In this document: positions 1-7,689 of the stretch, in pieces
Numbering within the stretch: position 1 is the first letter of the stretch
Layout of the letters: the number at the start of each line of letters is the position of its first letter
NCBI GenBank assembly: GCA_023394875.1
Contig: JAEXAB010000004.1
Span: forward strand, 310,001 to 374,000
Reading direction: 5' to 3'
Length of the DNA: 64,000 bases
Origin: Bacillota bacterium
GTDB lineage: Bacteria; Bacillota; Clostridia; Christensenellales; DTU072
Position numbers and translations under genes: made by a program
The notes under the pieces: generated by a model
The model's input: only the letters and a program-made list of their open reading frames with translations
Database searches by the model: none
What the model was told of the DNA's origin: nothing

Positions 1-1726
1 GTAACATCAAATTCATTCTGTTTTTGAATTTGAAGTAGCCAAAGCCAACTAAAGCCAATAAGAACACTACAAAAATTATTGTTACTATCAATGATTCTAT
101 AGATACTTCAGCAAAGTTGTTGCTTAGTAACCCTTGGAAGTTAAAGGCGTTGCGGGTATAAAGGGCGCCCTTTAATACCATATTCCAGTAGTTAATAAAC
201 GGCGCGAAGAACGTTCCGCTCTTTATCGCATTGAACGCAAACGGCAGATTAGCCAAGTAGAACAACACAAAGGACGCTACGGTGACAATAACTATGGGAA
301 GAATCAGTTTCTTGTTATTTATTGCCTGCTGAATGGTGTAGAAAATAATTATCGGCGCCATAATAATAGCCGTCCAAGAGAACAGGATAGCCGCAAAATA
401 GCTTATAACCACTCCGTAATAGCTGTTTTTCAACAGATAATAGAAGGTAAGCGCCATTATAAATACCGTAATACTTTCGGTGAAGCCCCACAATGCGCTG
501 ACCGCAAAAGTAGCGGGAAGAACAACGTAAAGCAAAGCCACTACAGTTGCTCCGATATTGCCCACATGCTTTTTAACCATGGAGTAAATCAAAACGGCTG
601 TGCCTATGTCGGCTAAGGAAGCAAAGAACTTCACAAAGAAAGTAGCCGCTAGATATTGATTGGAACCAGAAATTCTGCTTATTAGTCCGACTATTGCAAG
701 GAAGAATAATTGTAAAGGAGAACTTTCGGGCGCAAGATAAGTGTAACCGTTGTTTGTACAGAACTTACCTAATGATTCCGAAAGGTAAACCGTGCCGTAA
801 TTTCCTAAGAAAAGCGCTTGAGATGCATAGCCTTCTACGTTATAACCAAGCATGAAGTGCAGTTTTGAGCCTGCTAGAGCAGTTACCAAAATGTCGATAA
901 GCAATCTTATAAACAGCGCAACTCCCGCAAATAACAAAATACCAAGCCATTTGCTGTCTCGTAAAGCTTGCATAAACTTTGATTTATATCCGCCGTCGAT
1001 AGCCATATTCCTTTGGAACATAACGTATCCAACGTAGCAAAGGATAACAATTGCCAACGCGCCTAATACGATATAAGGAATATTCTTTACGCTTGCTTCG
1101 CTGTAGGTATCGGTTTTGAAAGTAAAGTAATTAGCGCCCTCGCTCACTATTTGTGATTTGGGTACTTTTACTAATTTTATATCGCTTACGGTAAGAGAAG
1201 TAACGTTAACGGGATATTTTTCACTGCCGACGTTGATTGCAAGCGTTGTCTTTTTTGCCTGTGTGGTCTTAAAATAAACTTTGCCTGTGGTCTTGGTTGT
1301 GGCAATACCTCTGTGATGAACGGAGTTATCTCCGGTATTGAAATCTTCGTCTTCTAAAATAGTAAGGAACAATCCGTCATAACCTGTTTCGCTATAAGAA
1401 GAAAAACCGGTAGAAGTGAAGGTATATTCTATAAGGTAATAGGTGTTGGGAGATAATTCTACCTGTTGGGTAGCTCTTGCCCAGCCTGCCGACGTGGTGT
1501 TAATAACCAATGCGTCGTCCACAATGGAAAAAACATTGGACGTTGTGGCTTTTTCTGCCGTTGTAAGCGTCCAATCTTTGCTGGCTTCGGTAATACTCTC
1601 ATAGCTGAAAGTATTGTCATCCCCTATTTTAAGAATATTTTCACCGATTTTGGTACAACCGGTAAAGACAAAAAGCGTAAGCGCAAGAACTATTACGGTA
1701 ATAACTATTGTCGTGTATCTTTTCAT
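1..1726 (-). CDS. Partial polytopic membrane protein with lipobox and GT-C/Gpi18-like glycosyltransferase region
   Basis: The frame is open from ATG at 1726 to the window edge (about 575 codons), so the C-terminus is missing. Translation shows a hydrophobic N-terminus ending in F-T-G-C (Cys24), which looks like a lipobox. A roughly 150-residue beta-rich Thr/Ser-rich domain follows, resembling a carbohydrate-binding module, and then a series of transmembrane helices from about residue 200 onward. The segments VKFFASLADIGTAVLIY and SALWGFTESI resemble the K..aD and S..WGQ.DS regions of Gpi18-like/GT-C mannosyltransferases, with Q-D replaced by T-E. Such enzymes transfer sugars from polyprenyl-phosphate donors outside the membrane. 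A GGGG Shine-Dalgarno precedes the ATG. It lies downstream of rplS on the same strand. The family assignment is inference from motif likeness; an unrelated multipass protein is possible. Confidence 0.65.
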   Translation of the reverse strand, partial: MKRYTTIVITVIVLALTLFVFTGCTKIGENILKIGDDNTFSYESITEASKDWTLTTAEKATTSNVFSIVDDALVINTTSAGWARATQQVELSPNTYYLIEYTFTSTGFSSYSETGYDGLFLTILEDEDFNTGDNSVHHRGIATTKTTGKVYFKTTQAKKTTLAINVGSEKYPVNVTSLTVSDIKLVKVPKSQIVSEGANYFTFKTDTYSEASVKNIPYIVLGALAIVILCYVGYVMFQRNMAIDGGYKSKFMQALRDSKWLGILLFAGVALFIRLLIDILVTALAGSKLHFMLGYNVEGYASQALFLGNYGTVYLSESLGKFCTNNGYTYLAPESSPLQLFFLAIVGLISRISGSNQYLAATFFVKFFASLADIGTAVLIYSMVKKHVGNIGATVVALLYVVLPATFAVSALWGFTESITVFIMALTFYYLLKNSYYGVVISYFAAILFSWTAIIMAPIIIFYTIQQAINNKKLILPIVIVTVASFVLFYLANLPFAFNAIKSGTFFAPFINYWNMVLKGALYTRNAFNFQGLLSNNFAEVSIESLIVTIIFVVFLLALVGFGYFKFKNRMNLML

Positions 1727-1748
1727 TACATACCCCTTTTATACGAAT

Positions 1749-1779
1749 ACAACCATTCCGCTTGTTGCAGAACGGTTGT
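1749..1779 (-). other. Strong intergenic hairpin between rplS and the GT-C-like gene
   Basis: Read on the minus strand, 13 paired positions (two of them G-U) enclose a 5-base AACAA loop. It lies between the rplS stop (1801) and the next start (1726). No U-run follows on the minus strand, so it is not a standard terminator for rplS; on the plus strand only TTTT follows. It may be an mRNA-processing or stability hairpin that separates expression of rplS from the membrane protein. Confidence 0.5.
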
Positions 1780-1800
1780 TTTCCGTCAGTAAATTAAAAA

Positions 1801-2148
1801 TTACAGTCTTTTTTGCTTAATCTTGGCTGCCTTGCCAGTACGTCCTCTTAAGTAATAAAGTTTAGCGCGTCTTACATAGCCGTCTCTTACCACTTCGATA
1901 TGGTCAATCTTGGGTGTGTGTAGAGGGAAGGTTCTTTCTACGCCTATTCCGAACGACATACGTCTTACGGTAAAGGTCTCTCTGATAGAACCATTCTTAC
2001 GGGCGATTACTACGCCTTCAAAAGCCTGAAGTCTTTCTCTTGTGCCTTCAATAACTTTTACGTAAACTTTAACGGTGTCGCCTACGCGAAAATCCGGGAT
2101 ATCTTTTCTTAATCCCTCTTGTTCGATTAAATCGATAATGTTTGCCAT
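1801..2148 (-). CDS. rplS: Ribosomal protein bL19
   Basis: 115 residues, the usual length of bL19, a large-subunit protein at the 30S-50S interface. The family core is present: F.VGDTVKV near residue 20, RLQAFEGVVI, SFGIGVERTFPLH and the basic C-terminus with YYLRGR.GKAA. The start at 2148 is preceded by GGAGG with suitable spacing. In Bacillus-type genomes rplS usually follows trmD directly. Here it sits after yraN and has its own promoter and leader, so it is probably regulated separately from the upstream operon. Confidence 0.97.
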   Translation of the reverse strand: MANIIDLIEQEGLRKDIPDFRVGDTVKVYVKVIEGTRERLQAFEGVVIARKNGSIRETFTVRRMSFGIGVERTFPLHTPKIDHIEVVRDGYVRRAKLYYLRGRTGKAAKIKQKRL

Positions 2149-2199
2149 TGACTTACCTCCATCAATTCATAAACAACATTCGTACAGGGCGTTAAATTT

Positions 2200-2228
2200 G
2201 CGCGTAAAACAATGTTTTTTAGCCGCGC
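2200..2228 (-). promoter_or_regulatory. Candidate rplS leader hairpin
   Basis: In the roughly 100-base leader between the rplS promoter and start codon, GCGCG pairs with CGCGC and, after a 2-base bulge, UAAAA pairs with UUUUA around a short loop. Ribosomal protein leaders, including bL19 leaders in Firmicutes, are known autoregulatory elements. I cannot match this one to a specific Rfam model from sequence alone. Confidence 0.35.
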
Positions 2229-2258
2229 TCCTGCATAGGACTGTTGCAAGTCTATAAT

Positions 2259-2287
2259 ATAATATCAAATATAGAAAATTTTTACAA
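2259..2287 (-). promoter_or_regulatory. Promoter of rplS
   Basis: Minus strand: -35 TTGTAA (2282-2287), 17-base spacer, -10 TATTAT (2259-2264). It lies just downstream of yraN and explains separate transcription of rplS. Confidence 0.7.
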
Positions 2288-2325
2288 GTGATTTTGCTAT
2301 CTTTTTTTAGAGAAAATCCCTAGTT

Positions 2326-2676
2326 TTAACACGCTTCAAAGGCATTCCGCAAATGCTCTATCTTACCGTGTAGTACCGCGATTACGTCATAGCGGAAAAA
2401 CTGACATTTCGGCTTATTTTCCATAATAAACCGCCTACTTGCCGCAACGATTTTTCTCTGCTTAGCTTTGGTGACAGTCTCAAAAGGATGTCCGTAGCGG
2501 TTGTCAGACCTAGTCCGAACTTCCACAAAAACCAGCGTTTGCCCATCGTAAGCTACAATATCAATTTCCCCCACCAAATGAAAATTGGCATTTGTGGCGA
2601 CAATTTTCCAGCCAAGGTCAATTAGATATTTCTGGGCGGCAATTTCCCCTTTTATGCCCTCTTCAGAATTGTACAT
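2326..2676 (-). CDS. yraN: YraN/UPF0102 family nuclease-like protein
   Basis: 116 residues, typical for UPF0102. The restriction-endonuclease-like core is visible: G-x-x-x-E near the N-terminus, then GEIDIVAYD and VFVEVRTR, which supply the E...D...E-x-K/R set. The usual EVKTR is EVRTR here. The biochemical role of the family is poorly defined; it is often found beside rnhB, as here. The start follows the rnhB stop by 3 bases without a clear Shine-Dalgarno, suggesting translational coupling. It is the last gene of the ylxM-ffh operon before the rplS promoter. Confidence 0.85.
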   Translation of the reverse strand: MYNSEEGIKGEIAAQKYLIDLGWKIVATNANFHLVGEIDIVAYDGQTLVFVEVRTRSDNRYGHPFETVTKAKQRKIVAASRRFIMENKPKCQFFRYDVIAVLHGKIEHLRNAFEAC

Positions 2677-2679
2677 AAT

Positions 2680-3279
2680 TTAGTTAAAAAAATTCTTAAT
2701 AAATGTCTGCCTGTGAATGGGGCACGGTCCGTATTTTTGTAAGCTCTCTATATGTAATTTGGTGCCGTAACCCTTGTGTTTTTCAAAGCCGTACTGCGGA
2801 TACTTTAGGGCGTAACTTTCCATTATCCTGTCCCTTTCTACCTTGGCAAGAATAGATGCGCAAGCTATAGTATAACTAAGAGCGTCCCCGTGAATAATCG
2901 GCACGCTTGGGATACCAAAATCCAACTTTACGGCGTCCACAAGCAAGATTTCCGGAATGGGGAACATAAAACTAAGAGCCTCTTTCATTCCTTTTTTGGT
3001 AGCGTTAAGGATATTTATTTTGTCTATTTCTTCTTCGCTTACCGCTATGGTTTTGTAGCAAATTGCCCGCTCTATTATCTTATCGTACAGCTCCTCTCTT
3101 TTCTTTGCGGTAAGAGCCTTAGAGTCGTTAACTCCCTCAATAATATTGTCGGTATCCATAATACAGCAACCAACCATAACAGGTCCTGCCAGCGGTCCTC
3201 TGCCTGCCTCATCAATACCCGCAATGTAGCGGCAGCCCGATGATAAGTAGCGGTTTTCATACTCAAAGAGGTTTGGCAT
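2680..3279 (-). CDS. rnhB: Ribonuclease HII
   Basis: 199 residues from the chosen ATG. RNase HII cleaves RNA in RNA-DNA hybrids and at single embedded ribonucleotides. The signature GIDEAGRGPLAGP carries the first two acidic residues, and ILLVDAVKL supplies a later Asp. I chose the start at 3279 (MPNLF) because GAGGG lies 6 bases before it; an upstream in-frame ATG at 3312 would place the ribosome-binding site inside the gene. It overlaps the end of rbgA by 17 bases, consistent with one operon. Confidence 0.95.
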   Translation of the reverse strand: MPNLFEYENRYLSSGCRYIAGIDEAGRGPLAGPVMVGCCIMDTDNIIEGVNDSKALTAKKREELYDKIIERAICYKTIAVSEEEIDKINILNATKKGMKEALSFMFPIPEILLVDAVKLDFGIPSVPIIHGDALSYTIACASILAKVERDRIMESYALKYPQYGFEKHKGYGTKLHIESLQKYGPCPIHRQTFIKNFFN

Positions 3280-4123
3280 AATCATCCCTCTTTTCCAGAA
3301 TAATTTTTCCAAAAGCCTGTTTGCGGAAGTCCTGAATTACCGCCAAAGCAGTACGCTCCAGGTCGTATTCTCCTCCGCGCACTATATAACCCCGCCTTTT
3401 TGCTATTGCCGATAAATTCTCAAAATAATCTTCGCTAATTACGTTAAGGTCGTATTTTTCTTTTAATTTTTCGGGATAGTTTATAGCCAAAAAAGCCACC
3501 ATTTCTTTGGCTAGCTCTATTATGTCCAAAATTTCTTCCCTGATACTGCCAATAAGCGCTAGATTAACTGCCTTTTTTTGGTCGGAAAAATCGGGATACA
3601 GCGTCCCGGGCGTGTCAAGTAAATCTATATAAGTGTCAATACTTACCCACTGCTTGCCCTTAGTAACTCCCGGCTTATCGCCGGTAACCGTTCTTTTTTT
3701 AGCAATCAAGCTATTTATAAGCGTTGATTTACCGCAATTCGGCACCCCGATAACCATAGCTCTTATGGTTTTTGCTGCCCCTTTTTGTTTGAATTTTTCA
3801 ATCAAATCGGCATTTACTTCTTTCAATGCCGAAATAATCAGATTGTTATTGCCTTTCTGACAGGAATTAACTGCAACGCACTTTTTATCTACCGACAAAA
3901 AATACTTCTTCCACTTCTCTACTTCGTTTTGCGGCGCCATATCCGCCTTATTTAGCACGTATAACACAGGTTTATTGCCGATAAGACTGTCAAAAGCAGG
4001 ATTAATGCAAGAAAGAACGGCGCGGGAATCCAATACGTAAACAACGCTGTCTACTACCTTCATTTCTTCACTCATCATTCTCATCGCCTTGGTCATATGA
4101 CCAGGGAACCAATGTATGTGCAT
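3263..4123 (-). CDS. rbgA: Ribosome biogenesis GTPase RbgA (YlqF)
   Basis: 286 residues, matching the family. RbgA acts in late assembly of the 50S subunit. The GTPase motifs are circularly permuted, as expected: G4 NKADM (about residue 58) comes before G1 GVPNCGKST (about 125) and G3 DTPG (about 170). The start follows AGGAG. It sits between trmD and rnhB, the order seen in Bacillus without rplS in between. Confidence 0.95.
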   Translation of the reverse strand: MHIHWFPGHMTKAMRMMSEEMKVVDSVVYVLDSRAVLSCINPAFDSLIGNKPVLYVLNKADMAPQNEVEKWKKYFLSVDKKCVAVNSCQKGNNNLIISALKEVNADLIEKFKQKGAAKTIRAMVIGVPNCGKSTLINSLIAKKRTVTGDKPGVTKGKQWVSIDTYIDLLDTPGTLYPDFSDQKKAVNLALIGSIREEILDIIELAKEMVAFLAINYPEKLKEKYDLNVISEDYFENLSAIAKRRGYIVRGGEYDLERTALAVIQDFRKQAFGKIILEKRDDYAKPL

Positions 4124-4143
4124 AATTTTTGCTCCTGTTTAGC

Positions 4144-4815
4144 TTAATCCTTTAACAGATCGGGGCGGTTTTTTTGTGTTAGTAATAAGCTTTGGGCTTT
4201 GCGCCACTTGGCAATTTCGGCATGGTTACCGCTCAGTAAAACTTCGGGAACGGTCCTACCCAAAAATTCCTGCGGGCGGGTATAATGGGGATATTCCAAC
4301 AACCCGTTGGCAAAACTCTCCTCATCTGTGGATTCTTCACTGCCTAAAACATCGGGGATATATCTTGCTACGGCGTTAATAACCACTAAAGAAGCAAGGT
4401 CGCCGCTTGTAAGAACATAATCGCCTATGGATAATTCTTCGTCAATATCCATATCGATAATCCTCTGGTCAATTCCTTCGTAACTGCCGTTAACTAGCAA
4501 AAGTTCTTTTTCTTTGGCAAGTTCTTCTACCACGTTTTGGCTTAGTTTTCTGCCTTTGGGGCTAAGATAAATTCTTTTAGCCGTATGGTTTGGGTCGGCG
4601 GCAATTATTGCGTCGTGTAAAGGCTGCGGAGTCATTACCATGCCCGCGCCTCCTCCAAAGGGATAATCGTCGCAACGCTTATGCTTGTCGTTAGAATAGT
4701 CCCTAATATTAAAAACTTCCACTTCAAAAGCCCCTTTATTGAGGGCTTTCCCGATTATGCTGACTTCCAAAGTCTGATAAATCTCGGGAAAAAGCGTCAG
4801 TACGCTAATCTTCAT
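4144..4815 (-). CDS. trmD: tRNA (guanine37-N1)-methyltransferase
   Basis: 223 residues. TrmD methylates G37 of tRNAs with AdoMet and prevents +1 frameshifting. Family features seen: MKISVLTLFPE at the start, the GGGAGMVM.P motif, SYEGIDQRI, SIGDYVLTSGD.A (the trefoil-knot AdoMet site) and the YTRP..F segment. The start at 4815 was chosen over an in-frame ATG at 4833 because GAGGTGG is placed 6 bases upstream. It overlaps the 3' end of rimM by 11 bases. Confidence 0.96.
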   Translation of the reverse strand: MKISVLTLFPEIYQTLEVSIIGKALNKGAFEVEVFNIRDYSNDKHKRCDDYPFGGGAGMVMTPQPLHDAIIAADPNHTAKRIYLSPKGRKLSQNVVEELAKEKELLLVNGSYEGIDQRIIDMDIDEELSIGDYVLTSGDLASLVVINAVARYIPDVLGSEESTDEESFANGLLEYPHYTRPQEFLGRTVPEVLLSGNHAEIAKWRKAQSLLLTQKNRPDLLKD

Positions 4816-5302
4816 AGACTGCCACCTCGGCAAATTTTGTTTTATTGACTAATATAACTTTGTTGTTGATATCGATATTTTCTATTACGCCGTCCACAAA
4901 GGGAAACATTATTTGACCGCTAGAACTGTCAATTACATAAACGTCGGCGCTGCCGTACTGATAAATATCTGTTACCTTGCCCAATGTTTCTTCATTATTT
5001 TTAACTAAACAACCTATTATATCGTCGATATAATATCTGCCCGCTTCGTTCTTTGGCAAATTTTCTTTTGAGGCATAAATAATGGCATTCCTAAACTTTT
5101 CTGCCTCATCCATTGCATCTATTGCCTCCAGCTTTAACAGCACGAAAGAACCGTTCAACGCGGTTCTTTCTATTTTGTAGTTTTTGCCGTCGATAAAGAC
5201 TTCCTTTAGTTTCAGCATTTGTTGAGGGGTATCAAGGTAGCTTTCCACTTTGATATGCCCTCGTACGCCGTGCGCTTTCAGCGCCTTGCCGATAATTAGC
5301 AT
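4805..5302 (-). CDS. rimM: Ribosome maturation factor RimM
   Basis: 165 residues. RimM binds ribosomal protein uS19 and helps mature the 30S head. The N-terminal IGKA.KAHGVRG..KVESYLD motif and the C-terminal PRC-barrel region (YYIDDIIG...LG.VTDIYQYGSADVYV) are present. The start codon abuts the khpA stop, with the Shine-Dalgarno inside khpA, so translation is probably coupled. Confidence 0.94.
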   Translation of the reverse strand: MLIIGKALKAHGVRGHIKVESYLDTPQQMLKLKEVFIDGKNYKIERTALNGSFVLLKLEAIDAMDEAEKFRNAIIYASKENLPKNEAGRYYIDDIIGCLVKNNEETLGKVTDIYQYGSADVYVIDSSSGQIMFPFVDGVIENIDINNKVILVNKTKFAEVAVYED

Positions 5303-5533
5303 TTATCTTTCCTCGACGTAAACGGAATAGTTTTTATCCATTTTTTGACTGGCTGACTTAACAATCGTTCTTATCGCTTTAGCGATTTTGCCCGACCTTC
5401 CTATGATACTCGCAACCTGATCTTTATCAACCATTACGCGGATATCGACGTTGTCGCCGTCTTCTACCATTACTATTTCGTAATTTTCTTCGCTAACGAA
5501 TTGTTTTACGATATAATCAACGAGTTCGTACAT
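5303..5533 (-). CDS. khpA: KH-domain RNA-binding protein KhpA
   Basis: 76 residues, a single KH domain. The GxxG loop is visible in SIIGRSGKIAKAIRT. KhpA proteins bind RNA, often with KhpB, and influence cell elongation and ribosome-linked processes in Firmicutes. The position between rpsP and rimM is the conserved one. AGGTG precedes the ATG. Confidence 0.93.
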   Translation of the reverse strand: MYELVDYIVKQFVSEENYEIVMVEDGDNVDIRVMVDKDQVASIIGRSGKIAKAIRTIVKSASQKMDKNYSVYVEER

Positions 5534-5541
5534 GATAACAC

Positions 5542-5793
5542 CTATTTCTTTTCGATAATGCCGCTCTTTATAAATAAATCACGGACGGTATCGGTAGGTT
5601 GTGCGCCAACGCTGAGCCATTTTTTAGCTATTTCGGCGTCGATTTTCAAATCAACGGGTTCCGAACAAGGATTGTAATATCCAATCTGTTCGATGTACTG
5701 TCCATCTCTTGCCTTGCGTGAATCGGTTGCTACGATACGGTAGAAAGGTGCTTTCTTAGCGCCCATTCTGGTTAGTCTTAATTTTACTGCCAT
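5542..5793 (-). CDS. rpsP: Ribosomal protein bS16
   Basis: 83 residues. The family start MAVKLRLTRMG, the KK.PFYRIV..DSR motif and the G.Y.E.IGYYNP segment are clear. The start at 5793 is preceded by GGAGG 5 bases upstream; an upstream in-frame TTG at 5805 overlaps the ribosome-binding site and is rejected. It forms part of the ffh-rpsP-khpA-rimM-trmD operon. Confidence 0.97.
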   Translation of the reverse strand: MAVKLRLTRMGAKKAPFYRIVATDSRKARDGQYIEQIGYYNPCSEPVDLKIDAEIAKKWLSVGAQPTDTVRDLFIKSGIIEKK

Positions 5794-5840
5794 TTTATCC
5801 TCCAAAAGTTTTGTATATTGTTTTTTTATTTTTTTTGCTA

Positions 5841-7163
5841 TTAAAATCCGAAAGGCATCTTCTTTTTGCCCGAAGAAAAGGCTTTCATCATTTCTTTGGT
5901 CTGGTTAAACTGATTTAGCAGTTTATTGACCTCTTGAACTGACGTTCCGCTGCCCGCCGCTATTCTTTTTCTGCGGGATGCGTTGAGTATTTCGGGATGG
6001 GCTCTTTCCTTTTTGGTCATTGACTGAATAATAGCTTTGGTTTTGTCCAGTCTTTTTTCGTCTACGCTAAGGTCCGCGCCCTTAAGTTTATTGCCTAAAC
6101 CGGGTATCATTCCTACCATATCGGTAAGGTTGCCCATCTTTTTCATTGTGGCAATCTGAGCCAGATAGTCGTCTAAATCAAAAGAATTGGTTTTCATTTT
6201 TTTGGCAAGCTTCATTGCGTCTTCTTCGGTAATTGCTTGCTCGGCTTTCTCAATTAGGGTAAGGACGTCGCCCATTCCCAAAATCCTTGACGCCATTCTG
6301 TCGGGATGGAAAGGCTCAAGCTCGGTCATCTTCTCGCCTACGCCGCAAAACTTGATAGGTTTATTAAGTATTGCCTTAATACTAAGGGCGGCTCCGCCTC
6401 TGGTATCGCCGTCAAGTTTGGTTAAAATAACGCCGCTTATCTCAAGCTTAGCATTAAATGCCGAAGCCACGTTTACGCTGTCTTGACCAAGCATAGCGTC
6501 TACTACCAACAGAATTTCGGTAGGCTTAACGGTATTTTTTATTTCGGTAAGCTCGCGCATTAGGTCTTCGTCAATATGCAGTCTTCCTGCGGTATCTATT
6601 ATTACGGTGTCAAAACCGTTACTGCGCGCGTAGTTTACGCCCTCTTCGGCAATTTTAATCGGAGAAATCTGTCCTTTTTCAAAAACAGGGGTATCAACCT
6701 TCTGCCCCACTACCTGAAGTTGTTTAATAGCTGCAGGCCGATAAATATCTCCCGCCACCAACAACGGCTTTTTGCCTTGTTTCTTCAATAATAAAGCCAG
6801 CTTGCCGCACATTGTAGTCTTGCCTGCGCCTTGCAGTCCGCACATCATAATAACTGTAGGCGGTTTGTCGGAAACTTCCAGCTTGCTATGGGTAGAACCC
6901 ATTAGTTTTATGAGTTCTTCATTTACTATCTTAATAACTTGTTGAGACGCTTCCAAGCCTTTTAATATATCGTCGCCAAGAGCTCTTTCGCTTACTGCGT
7001 TAATGAAGTTTTTGACCACCAAAAAATTGACGTCAGCTTCCAAAAGAGCAATTCTGACTTCACGCATGGCGTTTTTTACTTCCAACTCCGACAATGCGCC
7101 TCTGTTTTTCAATTTTGAGAAAGCGTGATTTATTTTTTCGCTCAACGTCCCGAACAGCGCCAT
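5841..7163 (-). CDS. ffh: Signal recognition particle protein Ffh (SRP54)
   Basis: 440 residues. Ffh is the GTPase of the signal recognition particle and delivers nascent membrane and secreted proteins to FtsY/Sec. The N helical bundle is followed by G-domain motifs GLQGAGKTT (about residue 109), DTAGRLHIDE (about 190) and TKLDGDTRGG (about 248), then the Met-rich M domain with SRRKRIAAGSG, the RNA-binding helix-turn-helix. Its ATG overlaps the ylxM stop by one base (TAATG), with AAGGAG in ylxM, so the two are translationally coupled. Confidence 0.97.
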   Translation of the reverse strand: MALFGTLSEKINHAFSKLKNRGALSELEVKNAMREVRIALLEADVNFLVVKNFINAVSERALGDDILKGLEASQQVIKIVNEELIKLMGSTHSKLEVSDKPPTVIMMCGLQGAGKTTMCGKLALLLKKQGKKPLLVAGDIYRPAAIKQLQVVGQKVDTPVFEKGQISPIKIAEEGVNYARSNGFDTVIIDTAGRLHIDEDLMRELTEIKNTVKPTEILLVVDAMLGQDSVNVASAFNAKLEISGVILTKLDGDTRGGAALSIKAILNKPIKFCGVGEKMTELEPFHPDRMASRILGMGDVLTLIEKAEQAITEEDAMKLAKKMKTNSFDLDDYLAQIATMKKMGNLTDMVGMIPGLGNKLKGADLSVDEKRLDKTKAIIQSMTKKERAHPEILNASRRKRIAAGSGTSVQEVNKLLNQFNQTKEMMKAFSSGKKKMPFGF

Positions 7164-7495
7164 TATAACTCCTTAACTATCTTTAAGACTTCTTCTAAAT
7201 CTTTTTTGGTTTCCGATATATCCTTATTAAGTAATTCTTTTATTACGTTTTCCAAATTATACGTAATTAGTCTTACCTTTTCTACGATTTTTAGTTTTTC
7301 CTCACACTCTATTAGTTTGGCTTTGGATCTTACAAGGCTCTCTCTTATCCCCTGCCTTGTTAAGCCTAATTCCTCGCTTACTTCGGCAAGGCTCATGTCG
7401 CAGTCAAAATACAGGCGCATAACTTCCCTTTGCTTCTCGTTAAGCAGATTGCCGTAATATGCGTTTAATATGCCTATCTCCACTTTTTCTTGCAT
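7163..7495 (-). CDS. ylxM: YlxM/p13-like helix-turn-helix protein
   Basis: 110 residues. It has the UPF0122/YlxM sigma-70-region-4-like helix-turn-helix (LNEKQREVMRLYFDCDMS followed by LAEVSEELGLTRQGIRES). The family is almost always encoded directly before ffh and affects SRP function in streptococci, although its DNA-binding role is unproven. It is the first gene of the operon that runs to yraN. Confidence 0.93.
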   Translation of the reverse strand: MQEKVEIGILNAYYGNLLNEKQREVMRLYFDCDMSLAEVSEELGLTRQGIRESLVRSKAKLIECEEKLKIVEKVRLITYNLENVIKELLNKDISETKKDLEEVLKIVKEL

Positions 7496-7537
7496 GATTT
7501 ACCTTTTTAGTGTAAAGTCTTTTCGTTTACAGTAGCA

Positions 7538-7565
7538 TTATTACATCTAGTCCGACTTTTGTCAA
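7538..7565 (-). promoter_or_regulatory. Promoter of the ylxM-ffh operon
   Basis: Minus strand: -35 TTGACA (7560-7565), 16-base spacer, -10 TAATAA (7538-7543). It lies about 40 bases before ylxM and diverges from the RHH-clpB promoter. Confidence 0.75.
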
Positions 7566-7624
7566 GCGATTATCAATAAATAATCTTCGCAAACATAATT
7601 CGTTAATAAATTTACATAAATATC

Positions 7625-7653
7625 TTGACAAGTTTTTGCTGCGGGTATACAAT
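7625..7653 (+). promoter_or_regulatory. Promoter of the RHH-clpB operon
   Basis: Plus strand: consensus -35 TTGACA (7625-7630), 17-base spacer, -10 TACAAT (7648-7653). There is no CIRCE inverted repeat (TTAGCACTC-N9-GAGTGCTAA) nearby. Confidence 0.8.
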
Positions 7654-7677
7654 TATGGCAAAAGGAAAAATATACAA
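7646..7677 (+). repeat. Direct TATACAA heptamers between the clpB-operon promoter and its first gene
   Basis: TATACAA occurs at 7646-7652, over the -10 element, and again at 7671-7677, just before the Shine-Dalgarno, 25 bases apart. Direct repeats near a promoter are compatible with ribbon-helix-helix operators, but no binding evidence exists. Confidence 0.35.
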
Positions 7678-7689
7678 CGGAGGTCAATT

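Noticed and set aside
1466..1792. Plus-strand 108-codon ORF opposite the GT-C-like gene
   Set aside because: Low-complexity shadow with no ribosome-binding site; the minus-strand frame is open and has signal and membrane features.
2890..3243. Plus-strand 117-codon ORF opposite rnhB
   Set aside because: It is a shadow frame; rnhB on the other strand has full family motifs and a ribosome-binding site.
3280..3312. Longer N-terminus for rnhB
   Set aside because: It would include the Shine-Dalgarno GAGGG and overlap rbgA further; homologues begin near the chosen start.
7560..7632. Matching TTGTCAAG / CTTGACAAG sequences as an inverted regulatory site
   Set aside because: They are the two divergent -35 elements (TTGACA) and need no other explanation.
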